This document shows, in pieces, positions 46,744-54,862 of a stretch of DNA of 64,000 nucleotides. The translations under genes and the position numbers were made by a program. The stretch is from the NCBI RefSeq assembly GCF_002135205.1, contig NZ_NEFZ01000003.1:62001-126000 (forward strand), written 5' to 3'. The DNA is from Acinetobacter sp. ANC 4204. Lineage in GTDB: Bacteria; Pseudomonadota; Gammaproteobacteria; Pseudomonadales; Moraxellaceae. Position 1 is the first letter of the stretch. Each line of letters begins with the position of its first letter. The notes beneath the pieces are model-generated. The model did not search any database and had not been told where the DNA came from. It was given only the letters and a program-made list of their open reading frames with translations.

Positions 46744-46953
46744 TTACAGTTGTGCCAAAGCATCTTTCAGACCCTGTGGTACTTCGCTTTCATCCTCAAC
46801 TTCTTTGACCACCACCTGCCCTACGATCACTTCATTGCCATTAAAGGTCATGGTCGGTGAACCATACAGGCTATAGCCTTCATTCAGTGCTTTGGTAACA
46901 CGTGCACAAAACTGCACATCATCCTTGCCTGTAAAATAACGATAAACTTTCAT
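46744..46953 (-). CDS. DUF1737-domain protein
   Basis: 69 residues, MKVYRYFTGKDDVQFCARVT then ALNEGYSLYGSPTMTFNG, the compact pattern of DUF1737 proteins. No function is known. It is a single-gene unit. Confidence 0.8.
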   Translation of the reverse strand: MKVYRYFTGKDDVQFCARVTKALNEGYSLYGSPTMTFNGNEVIVGQVVVKEVEDESEVPQGLKDALAQL

Positions 46954-47146
46954 TTATTTCATACTCAAAATTTTTCGCACAGTGTAACGCGATTTTTAAA
47001 TGCAGCGACATCCAGCGTGCAATTCACTCAATTGACCACTATTATTTAAATAGAAACATCAGCTTAACAATTTAAAGTAGGCAGTCTTGCATTTGTCGCC
47101 TATGATCAAATCTGAGATGTAACAAAAATGCCCCGAGGAATATCGC

Positions 47147-48445
47147 ATGGCAAATACGACTCGTACGCCCGGTCGTCGCTTTATGAAACTTGCCAGTATG
47201 ACGGCAAGTATCGCAACCAAGACTGTGACCAATTCAATTAGAAACTTCAATGCCGATGAAGATAAAAAAAATGCGGCGCGCAGTCAGCTTTTTCAGGACA
47301 TTGGAGTTCAAATTGCAGATACCTTAGGTGAAATGAAAGGTGCTGTAATGAAAGTTGGGCAAATTGCATCTCAGTACAAAGACATTTTCCCACCTGAAGT
47401 GGCACGCGCGATTAGTAAATTACAACGCCAAGCGCCAGCGATGCCATTTAGCGAAATCAAAGCGCAGGTAGAAAAAGAACTGGGTAAACCGCTTAATCAA
47501 ATTTTTACAGCCTTTGAAGAACAACCCTTTGCCGCAGCCTCCATTGGCCAAGTGCATAAAGCCACTTTACCGAGTGGCGAGCAAGTCGTAGTTAAAGTTC
47601 AATATCCGGGTGTAGAAGAAGCCTGTGAAAGCGACTTAAAACAAGTCCGTTTAGCGCTCCGCTTAATGGGTGTGCTCAAAATTGACCGTAAGTTACAAGA
47701 TCAACTCTTTAAAGAAATTCAGGACAGTTTGGATAACGAGCTGAACTATCAAATAGAAGCGCAAAACTTAGAGGTCGCACGAACCTTTCATCAGGCCCTA
47801 GACCCTAAAATTATTATTCCTCAAGTCTACAAAGACTATTCAAGCCGTCATATTTTGACCTTAAGCTTGGAGCACGGCGAAAGCATTGAAACTGCCAGTA
47901 CGTGGTCACAAGACACGCGCAATGAACTGGGACGTCGTTTATTCCGTGCCATTGGTCGTGAAATTTTCTTTTTAAAGCGCTTTCACTGCGACCCCCATCC
48001 AGGCAACTTTGCCTTTCGTGAAGATGGCAGCGTGATCGTGTATGACTACGGCGGTGTCAAAACCCTATCGACTGAAATCGTGATGCATTTTAAGCAACTG
48101 ATTCAAGCAGCGCGCGACAGTAATATCTTGGCCATGGAGCAACAACTGACTGCTTTGCACTCCATGTCTGAACAAGGAAAATTTCCTGCCGAACTGTATG
48201 AAGCATGGTTAGAGGTGCTGATGCGCCCCCTTACGACCATGTATGACTTTGCTGAGAACTCTGCGCATCATGATGGCATTGAACTGGTCAAACCATCGCT
48301 GAAATATTGGGATGTGTTTAAACCCTCCCCCGATACGCTGATGGTCAATCGCACGGTGTCTGGACATTACTGGAACCTGATTCATCTCAAAGTCCACGAC
48401 AACCTTAATGATCTGTTTGAAGAGTTGGTACCGCCCACAGCTTAA
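47147..48445 (+). CDS. ABC1/UbiB-family atypical kinase (AarF-like)
   Basis: 432 residues. The KxGQ motif occurs in AVMKVGQIASQ (about residues 66-76), the Ala-rich loop in FAAASIGQVHKA, and the kinase metal site in CDPHPGNFAF and VYDYGGVK. UbiB proteins support ubiquinone synthesis as ATPases. This one lacks the C-terminal membrane helices of E. coli UbiB, so it is a soluble relative and possibly not the main UbiB. Its 5' region overlaps no other gene. Confidence 0.85.
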   Translation: MANTTRTPGRRFMKLASMTASIATKTVTNSIRNFNADEDKKNAARSQLFQDIGVQIADTLGEMKGAVMKVGQIASQYKDIFPPEVARAISKLQRQAPAMPFSEIKAQVEKELGKPLNQIFTAFEEQPFAAASIGQVHKATLPSGEQVVVKVQYPGVEEACESDLKQVRLALRLMGVLKIDRKLQDQLFKEIQDSLDNELNYQIEAQNLEVARTFHQALDPKIIIPQVYKDYSSRHILTLSLEHGESIETASTWSQDTRNELGRRLFRAIGREIFFLKRFHCDPHPGNFAFREDGSVIVYDYGGVKTLSTEIVMHFKQLIQAARDSNILAMEQQLTALHSMSEQGKFPAELYEAWLEVLMRPLTTMYDFAENSAHHDGIELVKPSLKYWDVFKPSPDTLMVNRTVSGHYWNLIHLKVHDNLNDLFEELVPPTA

Positions 48446-48483
48446 ATAATGACGATAGCTGAGAACAAAACCAATTCAACTCC

Positions 48484-48522
48484 AATAAACCCAGTTACAT
48501 AAAGTCACTGGGTTTATTTTGA
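48484..48522 (+). terminator. Terminator after the UbiB-like gene
   Basis: AATAAACCCAGT (48484-48495) pairs perfectly with ACTGGGTTTATT (48507-48518), followed by TT. It is directly upstream of the Zur box. Confidence 0.75.
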
Positions 48523-48527
48523 CTTTA

Positions 48528-48550
48528 ATATTGTTATATTATAACATTTC
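48528..48550. promoter_or_regulatory. Zur box upstream of the L31B gene
   Basis: The 23-mer agrees at 20 of 23 positions with the gammaproteobacterial Zur consensus (GAAATGTTATA-N-TATAACATTTC); the core GTTATATTATAAC is perfectly symmetric. It ends 28 bp before the start codon, where bound Zur with zinc would block transcription. Confidence 0.85.
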
Positions 48551-48578
48551 AAAAATAATAGATTTAAGGAGATGCCGT

Positions 48579-48833
48579 ATGCGTGCCAATATTCATCCAG
48601 AGTATCGCGAAGTGCTATTTCACGACACCAATGCCGATGCATTTTTCATTATCGGTAGTACATTACAAAGTAACCAGACCCGTGAGCATGAAGGTAAAAC
48701 GTATCCTTATGTCAGTTTGGATATTTCAAGTGCGTCACATCCGTTTTATACGGGTGAGCAACGTCAAACCAGTAATGAAGGTCGTGTTGCAAGTTTCAAC
48801 AAACGTTTCGCGCGTTTCAAACGCTCACAATAA
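48579..48833 (+). CDS. rpmE2: Type B 50S ribosomal protein L31 (zinc-independent)
   Basis: 84 residues from the ATG at 48579, with AAGGAGAT upstream; the longer frame from 48519 is rejected. [20 protein letters not shown] is typical of the type B form. It has no cysteines, so it does not bind zinc, in contrast to L31A. When zinc is scarce, Zur releases this gene and L31B replaces L31A, freeing zinc. The Zur box upstream supports this directly. Confidence 0.95.
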   Translation: MRANIHPEYREVLFHDTNADAFFIIGSTLQSNQTREHEGKTYPYVSLDISSASHPFYTGEQRQTSNEGRVASFNKRFARFKRSQ

Positions 48834-48875
48834 TTTCATTTTTCTTTAAGCTATACGCGTTATAGTAAAGATATC

Positions 48876-48916
48876 AAGAAGCCTAAGACCTCCTCCAGCT
48901 TAGGCTTCTTTTTTTA
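48876..48916. terminator. Terminator after the L31B gene
   Basis: AAGAAGCCTAAG (48876-48887) and CTTAGGCTTCTT (48899-48910), perfect 12-bp stem followed by T5. It may also end the convergent crcB transcript. Confidence 0.88.
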
Positions 48917-48950
48917 TGTCTTCAATTGCGACAATGACGCTCTAAAATAT

Positions 48951-49328
48951 TTAAGGCTTAAAAAGGCTGTCGAGTAAATAGAATCCTATTCCAAGTACAA
49001 TCACACCCACCACTAAACTTGATAATGCATAACTCAAAGCGAGTAGCATTTGCCCCTGTCTCAGTAATTGAAACGTTTCGAGACCAAAACTTGAGAAAGT
49101 GGTAAAACCGCCCAATACACCCACCATTAAAAATAAACGTGCTTCTTGTTGAAGTACTGGATATTTTTGACTGAGCGCAAAAAATAGTCCCGCAGTAAAA
49201 CAACCGATAATATTGATCCACCACGTCGGCCATGGAAAGCTCATATTCGGTTTGAAGAGCAATAAGCCTGCACCATAGCGTAAACAGGCCCCTATTCCAC
49301 CGCCCAAAGCCACCAAGATCCAATTCAT
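48951..49328 (-). CDS. crcB: Fluoride ion channel CrcB (Fluc)
   Basis: 125 residues with four membrane spans. Signatures are GGGIGACLRYG at the N-terminus, NIIGCF in the second helix, and GGFTTFSSFGLE carrying the Phe box and central Na+ site. It functions as a dual-topology dimer expelling fluoride. No fluoride riboswitch was recognised in the 5' region; the 220-bp gap before the next gene carries a DnaA-box-like repeat instead. Confidence 0.93.
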   Translation of the reverse strand: MNWILVALGGGIGACLRYGAGLLLFKPNMSFPWPTWWINIIGCFTAGLFFALSQKYPVLQQEARLFLMVGVLGGFTTFSSFGLETFQLLRQGQMLLALSYALSSLVVGVIVLGIGFYLLDSLFKP

Positions 49329-49358
49329 TTAATTGCCCTATTTTTCGCAAAAGCTGTA

Positions 49359-49382
49359 TGGATAAGTCCAAAGTTATCCACA
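49359..49382. other. DnaA-box-like site within an inverted repeat
   Basis: TTATCCACA at 49374-49382 is a perfect consensus DnaA box. Its first seven bases pair with TGGATAA at 49359-49365 (eight-base spacer). It sits 31 bp upstream of the crcB start. A single perfect box may be chance or a regulatory DnaA site. Confidence 0.4.
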
Positions 49383-49549
49383 GTTCATCAATACTGGACC
49401 TATTAAACCCGAATCAATCTACCGACATCAAGGCTTTTCAAGCTTGAGCCGATTCTTAAAATAAGCTCAAAAGTTTTCTCAAATGCAAAACTCACAAACC
49501 TACACTTTTTGGGTATGATGTGAGCATAAATTTAATCGGACATATACAC

Positions 49550-49882
49550 ATGGCACAGGTCTTATTGGCTCAGCTTGCAACGGGCGAAGCAAAATTTTCA
49601 GATGTACTGGCTTTTATTGAAGCGGCTTATACACATACGCCAACTGCGTTTAAAAATGGTTTACAACACAATGCGGCAACTGAAAACCAAGGCAGTGCCA
49701 AAGTGTTTTCGTTTGCACAGCTTCAAGGTCTCGATCAAGCACAAACCTTAAGCTTATTTGCAGAACACTATGCCTCTGTTTTAGCGACACCTGATGCAAC
49801 AGATCATCAAAATATTCGTCAGTTCATGTTGAATGGTTGGGATGGTATTGCGTTTGATGGTACGGCATTAACCGCAAAATAA
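49550..49882 (+). CDS. HopJ-type protein (small conserved protein, misnamed effector family)
   Basis: 110 residues from the ATG at 49550. The segments FKNGLQHNAATENQGSAKV, FSFAQLQGLDQAQTL and DHQNIRQFMLNGWDGIAFDG are those of the HopJ family (PF08888). The family was named from a Pseudomonas type III effector. It occurs in many bacteria without type III secretion, as seems to be the case here, so a housekeeping role is likelier. A terminator follows. Confidence 0.85.
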   Translation: MAQVLLAQLATGEAKFSDVLAFIEAAYTHTPTAFKNGLQHNAATENQGSAKVFSFAQLQGLDQAQTLSLFAEHYASVLATPDATDHQNIRQFMLNGWDGIAFDGTALTAK

Positions 49883-49889
49883 AGATAAA

Positions 49890-49920
49890 AAACCACGTTC
49901 AAACAATTTGAACGTGGTTT
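49890..49920. terminator. Terminator after the HopJ-like gene
   Basis: AAACCACGTTCAAA (49890-49903) pairs perfectly with TTTGAACGTGGTTT (49907-49920), three-base loop CAA, with A and T flanks. Confidence 0.85.
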
Positions 49921-50070
49921 ATCAATAAAATAGTTTAAAATTACGTATCTATAAGCATTTAAAGCATATATTAAATAGGTTTCACGTGGAGCAAGACGAT
50001 ATGGTTTGTTCTGTCCTACAATACTGTCGAACAGCATAGTCTAAAGAACTCGTTTAACCTGATTTATCGC

Positions 50071-50631
50071 TTATCCCTTCACCCGTTCAATCCATTGGAT
50101 TGAGCTGACACGAAAGACTTCACAAGCGCCATCGCCAGTATCGGTTGGGGTTAAAGAAGACGTCCAGACTAGATCTTTATCTTTGATTTCAACCAAATCA
50201 CCTTTTAAACGAACCAAGTCACCACGTTTTACATGTTTAATTTGTTTCGCAATTTCAGGGTTAGCTGGAATGATGTGCATATTCGAAACCATCTGCATCG
50301 CTTGCTCAGCAGGTACAGGCAGACGATCAATTTTCCAATTGAGATAACGGTCATATTGATTCACAGTAATATGTCGTGCAATTTCAGGCTCAGCAAATAA
50401 CCCCCAACTCACTGCATAGTCTATCGGTGAAAATTTGGCTTGCTCATCTTCCGAATAGGTCTTTGAACCCAAAATTCGAAAATCCCCTTTAAACGGTTTC
50501 AACACAGAAATAGATTGATCCTTTGAAGCTGGTGCAAGACCTTTAGCAATGTTGTAATCTACAGTGGCACTGGCACTAATCGGCAACAGTAAACTTGAGA
50601 GTAAACTGAGTAAGATAAATTTAGATTTCAT
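50071..50631 (-). CDS. Exported protein, unknown function
   Basis: 186 residues from the ATG at 50631, six bases after GAGG; the longer frame to 50679 is rejected because the signal peptide (hydrophobic LLSLLSSLLLPISASA) begins at this Met. The mature part has DLVRLKGDLVEIKDKDLVW, a short SH3-like or beta-barrel-like segment, and a single Cys (GACEVFRV). No family was recognised. It is monocistronic and should be periplasmic. Confidence 0.65.
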   Translation of the reverse strand: MKSKFILLSLLSSLLLPISASATVDYNIAKGLAPASKDQSISVLKPFKGDFRILGSKTYSEDEQAKFSPIDYAVSWGLFAEPEIARHITVNQYDRYLNWKIDRLPVPAEQAMQMVSNMHIIPANPEIAKQIKHVKRGDLVRLKGDLVEIKDKDLVWTSSLTPTDTGDGACEVFRVSSIQWIERVKG

Positions 50632-50805
50632 TGCAAACCTCATTCCCATCAACCTAGGAAAATATGAATCAATTTTCATCTTAGTCCAGTTTCCTGAAAA
50701 AAAGCTTATGAACTTAGTAACATTGTGAACGAATTATGCAGTCTACTTTTAGCTAGAGCATTTTTCAGTTAGGCTAATCAACAATAAAAAAAGATCCATT
50801 CGCTC

Positions 50806-51432
50806 ATGCTTTATAAATATTATCAACAACACATTTTTCCACATGTATTAAATCAGGTCATGCAAGTGCCCAGTTTAATGGACAAGCGCCGTGAACTACT
50901 TTTACCGATTCAGGGAGATGTATTGGAAATTGGTTTTGGTACAGGGCTGAATCTGCCTTTTTATCAAAATGTCGATACGCTCTATGCCCTTGAACCCAGT
51001 CCTGAAATTTATCATTTGGCTGTAGAGCGGGTACAAGCAGCAGCATTTGAAGTGCATCATGTACAAGCCCGTGCGGAAAAGTTGCCTTTTGCCGACCACA
51101 GCCTTGAACATGTAGTCAGTACGTGGACGCTGTGTAGTATTGCAGAGCTAGAACAGGCTTTGCTAGAAATATTACGCGTGCTCAAACCCGGTGGTACCTT
51201 ACATGTGGTGGAGCATGTGTTAAACACCAATAATCTGTATATTCAGCGCCTACAACACTTACTCACGCCTGTGCAAAAGCGTTTAGCGGATGGCTGCCAT
51301 CTCAATCGAAATATTGAACAGTCCTTAAAAACAGCAGGATTTAATGTGATAGAACAACACTACTTTTATGCTGAGGGAATCCCGAAACTCGGACAACTGA
51401 TGTACTTTGCTCGTGCGCAAAAACCCAATTAA
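50806..51432 (+). CDS. Class I SAM-dependent methyltransferase
   Basis: 208 residues. Motif I VLEIGFGTGLNLPFY (about 44-58) binds S-adenosylmethionine. LEPSPEIYHLA is motif II, AEKLPFADHSLEHVVSTWTL is the motif-post region, and LRVLKPGGTLHVVEHV is motif III. This layout is that of small-molecule methyltransferases of the UbiE type. Substrate unknown. Confidence 0.85.
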   Translation: MLYKYYQQHIFPHVLNQVMQVPSLMDKRRELLLPIQGDVLEIGFGTGLNLPFYQNVDTLYALEPSPEIYHLAVERVQAAAFEVHHVQARAEKLPFADHSLEHVVSTWTLCSIAELEQALLEILRVLKPGGTLHVVEHVLNTNNLYIQRLQHLLTPVQKRLADGCHLNRNIEQSLKTAGFNVIEQHYFYAEGIPKLGQLMYFARAQKPN

Positions 51433-51505
51433 GATAATCGCAATATTCATATCATGCTGTATTTGAAGTTGTTCGATTGAATGGATATGTTTGTTGCTAC
51501 TTGGC

Positions 51506-51979
51506 TTATTCCGCCGTATCAAAGTCGATGCGTACCGTTTCAAAACGTACCCGCCCTGCTTGAATCGCTTGCGCAATGGCCACTTGTCCTTTGGTCAGCC
51601 TTGCCCCACCGCTTTTAATATCAATAAGCACAATTTCAATATCTTCCGCTTTCCCCTCACCATCACGCAGGTCGGTATAACCATCAAACACCACATAGTC
51701 GACAGGATCTCCCAAAAATTTAGCATCACTGGGTAAGTATTCAAACTGCGGCATAATCGGTGCCAGTTGCTCTGCCATTTTGCCTTTCAACACTGCACGA
51801 CTGGTATTGACACTGCGCTTTTGTGCTTGAGCCAAAGCCTGCTGATGCTCTAATTCTAATTCGGCAATGTAGCGCTCATATTCTGCTTTGATGCGTCCAT
51901 TTCGGCTGTGACTTAAAATAAGGGTGGTCAAGACCACACCGATTACTGCACCGATCAACATTGCCATCCATATGGACAT
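51506..51979 (-). CDS. Membrane-anchored Holliday-junction-resolvase-like protein (PF10107 type)
   Basis: 157 residues. An N-terminal membrane helix (about 3-22) is followed by a coiled-coil (KAEYERYIAELELEHQQAL). The nuclease-like core has FLGDPVDYVVFDGY and VLIDIKSGGARLTKGQ, the D...xK pattern of PD-(D/E)xK enzymes. It is annotated as related to archaeal Holliday junction resolvases; its biological role is unknown. Confidence 0.75.
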   Translation of the reverse strand: MSIWMAMLIGAVIGVVLTTLILSHSRNGRIKAEYERYIAELELEHQQALAQAQKRSVNTSRAVLKGKMAEQLAPIMPQFEYLPSDAKFLGDPVDYVVFDGYTDLRDGEGKAEDIEIVLIDIKSGGARLTKGQVAIAQAIQAGRVRFETVRIDFDTAE

Positions 51980-52102
51980 GGTTTTTTCCTAATTTTGTGC
52001 TACTGCTAGCAAGATTTAAGCTTATAACTTTGGTCATGTGTCATATCCAGCACACAAAAGAATGATATGCTAGGGATGAGCAGAATAAAATCATTTAAGG
52101 TC

Positions 52103-52747
52103 ATGAAAACGATATTAATTGCAAACCAAAAAGGTGGCTGTGGCAAAACGATAACCGCAATTAATTTAGCGTCAGCACTTGCACAGAAAGGTTATAAGGT
52201 CGCATTGGCCGATGCTGATAATCAAAAGTCTGCCCGTCAGTGGTTAAAACAACGCCCTGACCACGTAGCACATATTGAAAGTTTGGATTGGCGTCATGAA
52301 AAATCAATTGGTGAAGTCCCTAAAAATATTGAATATTTAATTATTGATGCACCAGGCGCACTGTCTGGTGAACATGCGGAACAACTGGTGAGTGAAGCAC
52401 ATGCAATTGTGACCCCACTGCAACCCTCATTTTTTGATATTGACAGTACACGACGTTTTTTAAAACACTTGCAAGAGATTAAACGTATCCGTAAAGGTAA
52501 AGTTCAAATTCTCCTTTTAGCCAATCGGGTCAAAGCCAACAGCGCCAGTGCCAAAGACATTCAAGACTTTTTTGAAAAGATTGAACAGCAACCGATCGCA
52601 TGGATTTCTGAGCGTACCGCGTATGGTCAATTGGCAATGCAAGGCTTAAGCATATTTGATAAAACACAAAAAAATTATTTAACCATCCAAAGCCAATGGC
52701 AACCTTTGCTCAATGCAATTGTCGATGATCCAAGTGCATGGTTCTAA
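52103..52747 (+). CDS. ParA-family ATPase without a ParB partner
   Basis: 214 residues, started at the Met of [16 protein letters not shown], which carries the deviant Walker A (KGGCGKT). Further in-frame ATGs at 52067 and 52076 are alternatives; the ribosome site for 52103 is close. [11 protein letters not shown] is motif B. The size is that of small orphan ParA/MinD-like proteins that position cellular cargo rather than chromosomes. No parB-like gene or parS site is nearby, so the cargo is unknown. Confidence 0.8.
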   Translation: MKTILIANQKGGCGKTITAINLASALAQKGYKVALADADNQKSARQWLKQRPDHVAHIESLDWRHEKSIGEVPKNIEYLIIDAPGALSGEHAEQLVSEAHAIVTPLQPSFFDIDSTRRFLKHLQEIKRIRKGKVQILLLANRVKANSASAKDIQDFFEKIEQQPIAWISERTAYGQLAMQGLSIFDKTQKNYLTIQSQWQPLLNAIVDDPSAWF

Positions 52748-52875
52748 GGCATTGAAGATAAAGATAAGCCAATGAACTCTGCTTTTATGTTCTGTAATTC
52801 ACGAGAACTTACCAAGGGTACATTCTCGTTCGCATTTTTTTCAGTTAATATGACTTTGACCTTAGAGATATAGCA

Positions 52876-54006
52876 GTGAATACCGTGCAACGATACGCAC
52901 CAGCCTTACAAAAAGTATTGTTATTTGGACTGATTTTTATTCTGTTCTATTTGAGCTTTCAAGTCCTGAAATACTTTATTGTACCTGTGCTTTGGGCTGC
53001 GATTATTGCCTATATCACATGGCCTTTATATCACTCCGTGCAGAAGCTCTGTGGACCGCGTCCGACTTTAAGTGCAACCATTATGATCAGCATGGTTATA
53101 TTGGTGGTCGGAATTCCATTGACCTTTGCAATCTTTATGCTGCAACACGAAGGTCGGAGCTTATTTTACGAATTACAAAAACAGGTCTTTTCTGGTCACT
53201 TAGATGTGCCTCAATTTATCCGTGACTTACCTTTTATCGGTAAGGAAGTCACACGGACCTTAAAAGAAATCAATACTGACCCCAATAGCATCGTACAAAA
53301 TGTTTCAGGTTGGTTCCAAAGCCACTTAAGCTATGGTCGTTTAGTTCTCAGTGAAATCAGTAAAAATATTTTCAAACTCTGCTTTGCAGTCATGTCTTTA
53401 TTCTTTTTCTACCGTGATGGACAAACCATTTTAAGTCAGGTTAGTAAGGCACTTGAAATGGTGATTGGACCACGTATTCATCACTATTTAGATACCATTT
53501 CTGAAACAACACGCGCCGTGCTGTATGGTGTAGGGCTTACAGCTGTTGCTCAAGCACTCTTGGCAGGCATTAGTTACTTTGTTGCAGGTGTTCCAAATCC
53601 AATGGTACTCACCATTGTTACCTTCTTATTTGCGTTGATTCCATTTGGCCCTCCTGTCGCTTATAGTGCCGTATCACTGTGGTTGTTCTCACAAGGTCAA
53701 ACCATTGAGGCTATAGGTGTGATGGCTTGGGGTGTTTGTGTCGTGAGTACAGCGGACAATGTGATTCGCCCATTGGTGATCTCAGGTGCAACTCAAATTC
53801 CATTCTTACTCATCATGTTTGGTGTGCTAGGTGGTTTAGCCAGCTTTGGTATGATCGGTTTATTTATTGGCCCTGTGATCCTAGCCGTGCTGTTAGCTAT
53901 TTGGCGTGAATGGTTGCATGAGCAGGTCAATGAACCCTTGATGATGCCGAAAGCGACATTAGCTTATGATCCACCTGAAGAGCCATTAGACACGCCAAAA
54001 AAATAA
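52876..54006 (+). CDS. AI-2E-family transporter
   Basis: 376 residues with a GTG start, and about seven to eight membrane spans. The family pattern PF01594 is clear: FIVPVLWAAIIAYITWPLY, SLFFFYRDGQ in the middle, and VAGVPNPMVLTIVTFLFALIPFGPP near the C-terminal helices. Relatives include E. coli YdiK and TqsA; substrates range from autoinducer-2 to Na+/H+ exchange. Substrate is not inferable here. A terminator follows. Confidence 0.88.
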   Translation: MNTVQRYAPALQKVLLFGLIFILFYLSFQVLKYFIVPVLWAAIIAYITWPLYHSVQKLCGPRPTLSATIMISMVILVVGIPLTFAIFMLQHEGRSLFYELQKQVFSGHLDVPQFIRDLPFIGKEVTRTLKEINTDPNSIVQNVSGWFQSHLSYGRLVLSEISKNIFKLCFAVMSLFFFYRDGQTILSQVSKALEMVIGPRIHHYLDTISETTRAVLYGVGLTAVAQALLAGISYFVAGVPNPMVLTIVTFLFALIPFGPPVAYSAVSLWLFSQGQTIEAIGVMAWGVCVVSTADNVIRPLVISGATQIPFLLIMFGVLGGLASFGMIGLFIGPVILAVLLAIWREWLHEQVNEPLMMPKATLAYDPPEEPLDTPKK

Positions 54007-54023
54007 CTTTAGTGAAATAACTT

Positions 54024-54058
54024 AAACGCATGCTTTCACCGAGAGCATGCGTTTTTTT
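54024..54058 (+). terminator. Terminator after the AI-2E-family gene
   Basis: ACGCATGCT (54026-54034) and AGCATGCGT (54044-54052), loop of nine, followed by T7. Confidence 0.88.
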
Positions 54059-54150
54059 ATGTCAGATACAAAAACACTGTACGGAGAACATTGAACCCAA
54101 GCCTTGCCTTTGTTTGAATGGTTCTGAATTTTAAGGAAAAAGGATCTAAT

Positions 54151-54702
54151 ATGTTGTCTTCTACTTTAAAACTAAGTGCGCTCATGGCGTTGATTGGTTT
54201 AGGGACTGTGGCATGTAGCACGACTCCAACTGAAAGTAACACGATGGTCAAAAATGTCGATGTTCATGCGGTTTCAACTGCAGGTGTGGGACAAAAAATT
54301 GGTACCATTCGTTTTACTGACAGCCCTGCTGGCCTAGTTATTCAAACCAATTTAAGCCAGCTTCCGCCGGGCCCACATGGTTTTCACATCCATGAAAAAG
54401 GCTCATGTGATGTGGCTGAAAAAGAAGGGAAACCAGTTGCAGCTTTAGCTGCTGGCGGACATTTTAACCCCGAAAAAGCACCCAACCACGGTACACCGCT
54501 CAACGGTCATCTGGGTGATTTACCCATCTTGAATGTCGACTCAGCAGGTAATGCGAAAGTCAATTTACTTGCACCTCGTTTGAGTTTAGCAAACATACAA
54601 GGTTTAGCGGTGATGGTGCATGCAGGTGGCGACAACTACTCAGATAGTCCTAAACCACTCGGCGGTGGTGGCGATCGTATCGCGTGTGGTGTAATTCAAT
54701 AA
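54151..54702 (+). CDS. sodC: Cu/Zn superoxide dismutase, lipoprotein form
   Basis: 183 residues from the ATG at 54151 (AAGGAT upstream). The N-terminus is a signal peptide with lipobox TVAC (Cys about 23), so the enzyme is membrane-anchored. Copper and zinc ligands appear in HGFHIHEKGSC, GGHFNPEKAPNHG and GHLGDLP; the disulfide Cys pair is GSC with RIACG. The conserved Arg follows in GGGGDRIACGVI. It protects the periplasm from superoxide. Confidence 0.94.
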   Translation: MLSSTLKLSALMALIGLGTVACSTTPTESNTMVKNVDVHAVSTAGVGQKIGTIRFTDSPAGLVIQTNLSQLPPGPHGFHIHEKGSCDVAEKEGKPVAALAAGGHFNPEKAPNHGTPLNGHLGDLPILNVDSAGNAKVNLLAPRLSLANIQGLAVMVHAGGDNYSDSPKPLGGGGDRIACGVIQ

Positions 54703-54750
54703 ATCTATCGCATCCTTAGCATGTAAAAAAAAGTGCTTTATCTTCGTTTC

Positions 54751-54776
54751 TGTGGATAAGTTCTGACTTATACACA
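54751..54776. other. Paired DnaA-box-like sites
   Basis: TGTGGATAA (54751-54759, perfect on the minus strand) and TTATACACA (54768-54776, one mismatch) face each other with eight bases between. It overlaps the start of the sodC terminator. Function unproven. Confidence 0.35.
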
Positions 54777-54809
54777 CAGCACAGCGGATGAATTTTCTGC
54801 TGTGTTTTT
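54774..54809 (+). terminator. Terminator after sodC
   Basis: ACACAGCA (54774-54781) pairs with TGCTGTGT (54798-54805) over 8 bp, followed by T5; the loop is 16 nt, so it is moderate in strength. Confidence 0.6.
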
Positions 54810-54862
54810 ATCGCTTTTTACTCCCTTTTTCATGTGATGTTCAATCGCATTAAATTGACAGT

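Noticed and set aside
48958..49371. 137-codon minus-strand frame overlapping crcB
   Set aside because: Shadow frame of crcB, which has all the Fluc motifs in its own frame.
49329..49549. Fluoride riboswitch before crcB
   Set aside because: I looked for the crcB motif pattern on the minus strand and did not find it.
49550..49882. Type III secretion effector
   Set aside because: HopJ is a family name only; no secretion genes are present and relatives are widespread in non-pathogens.
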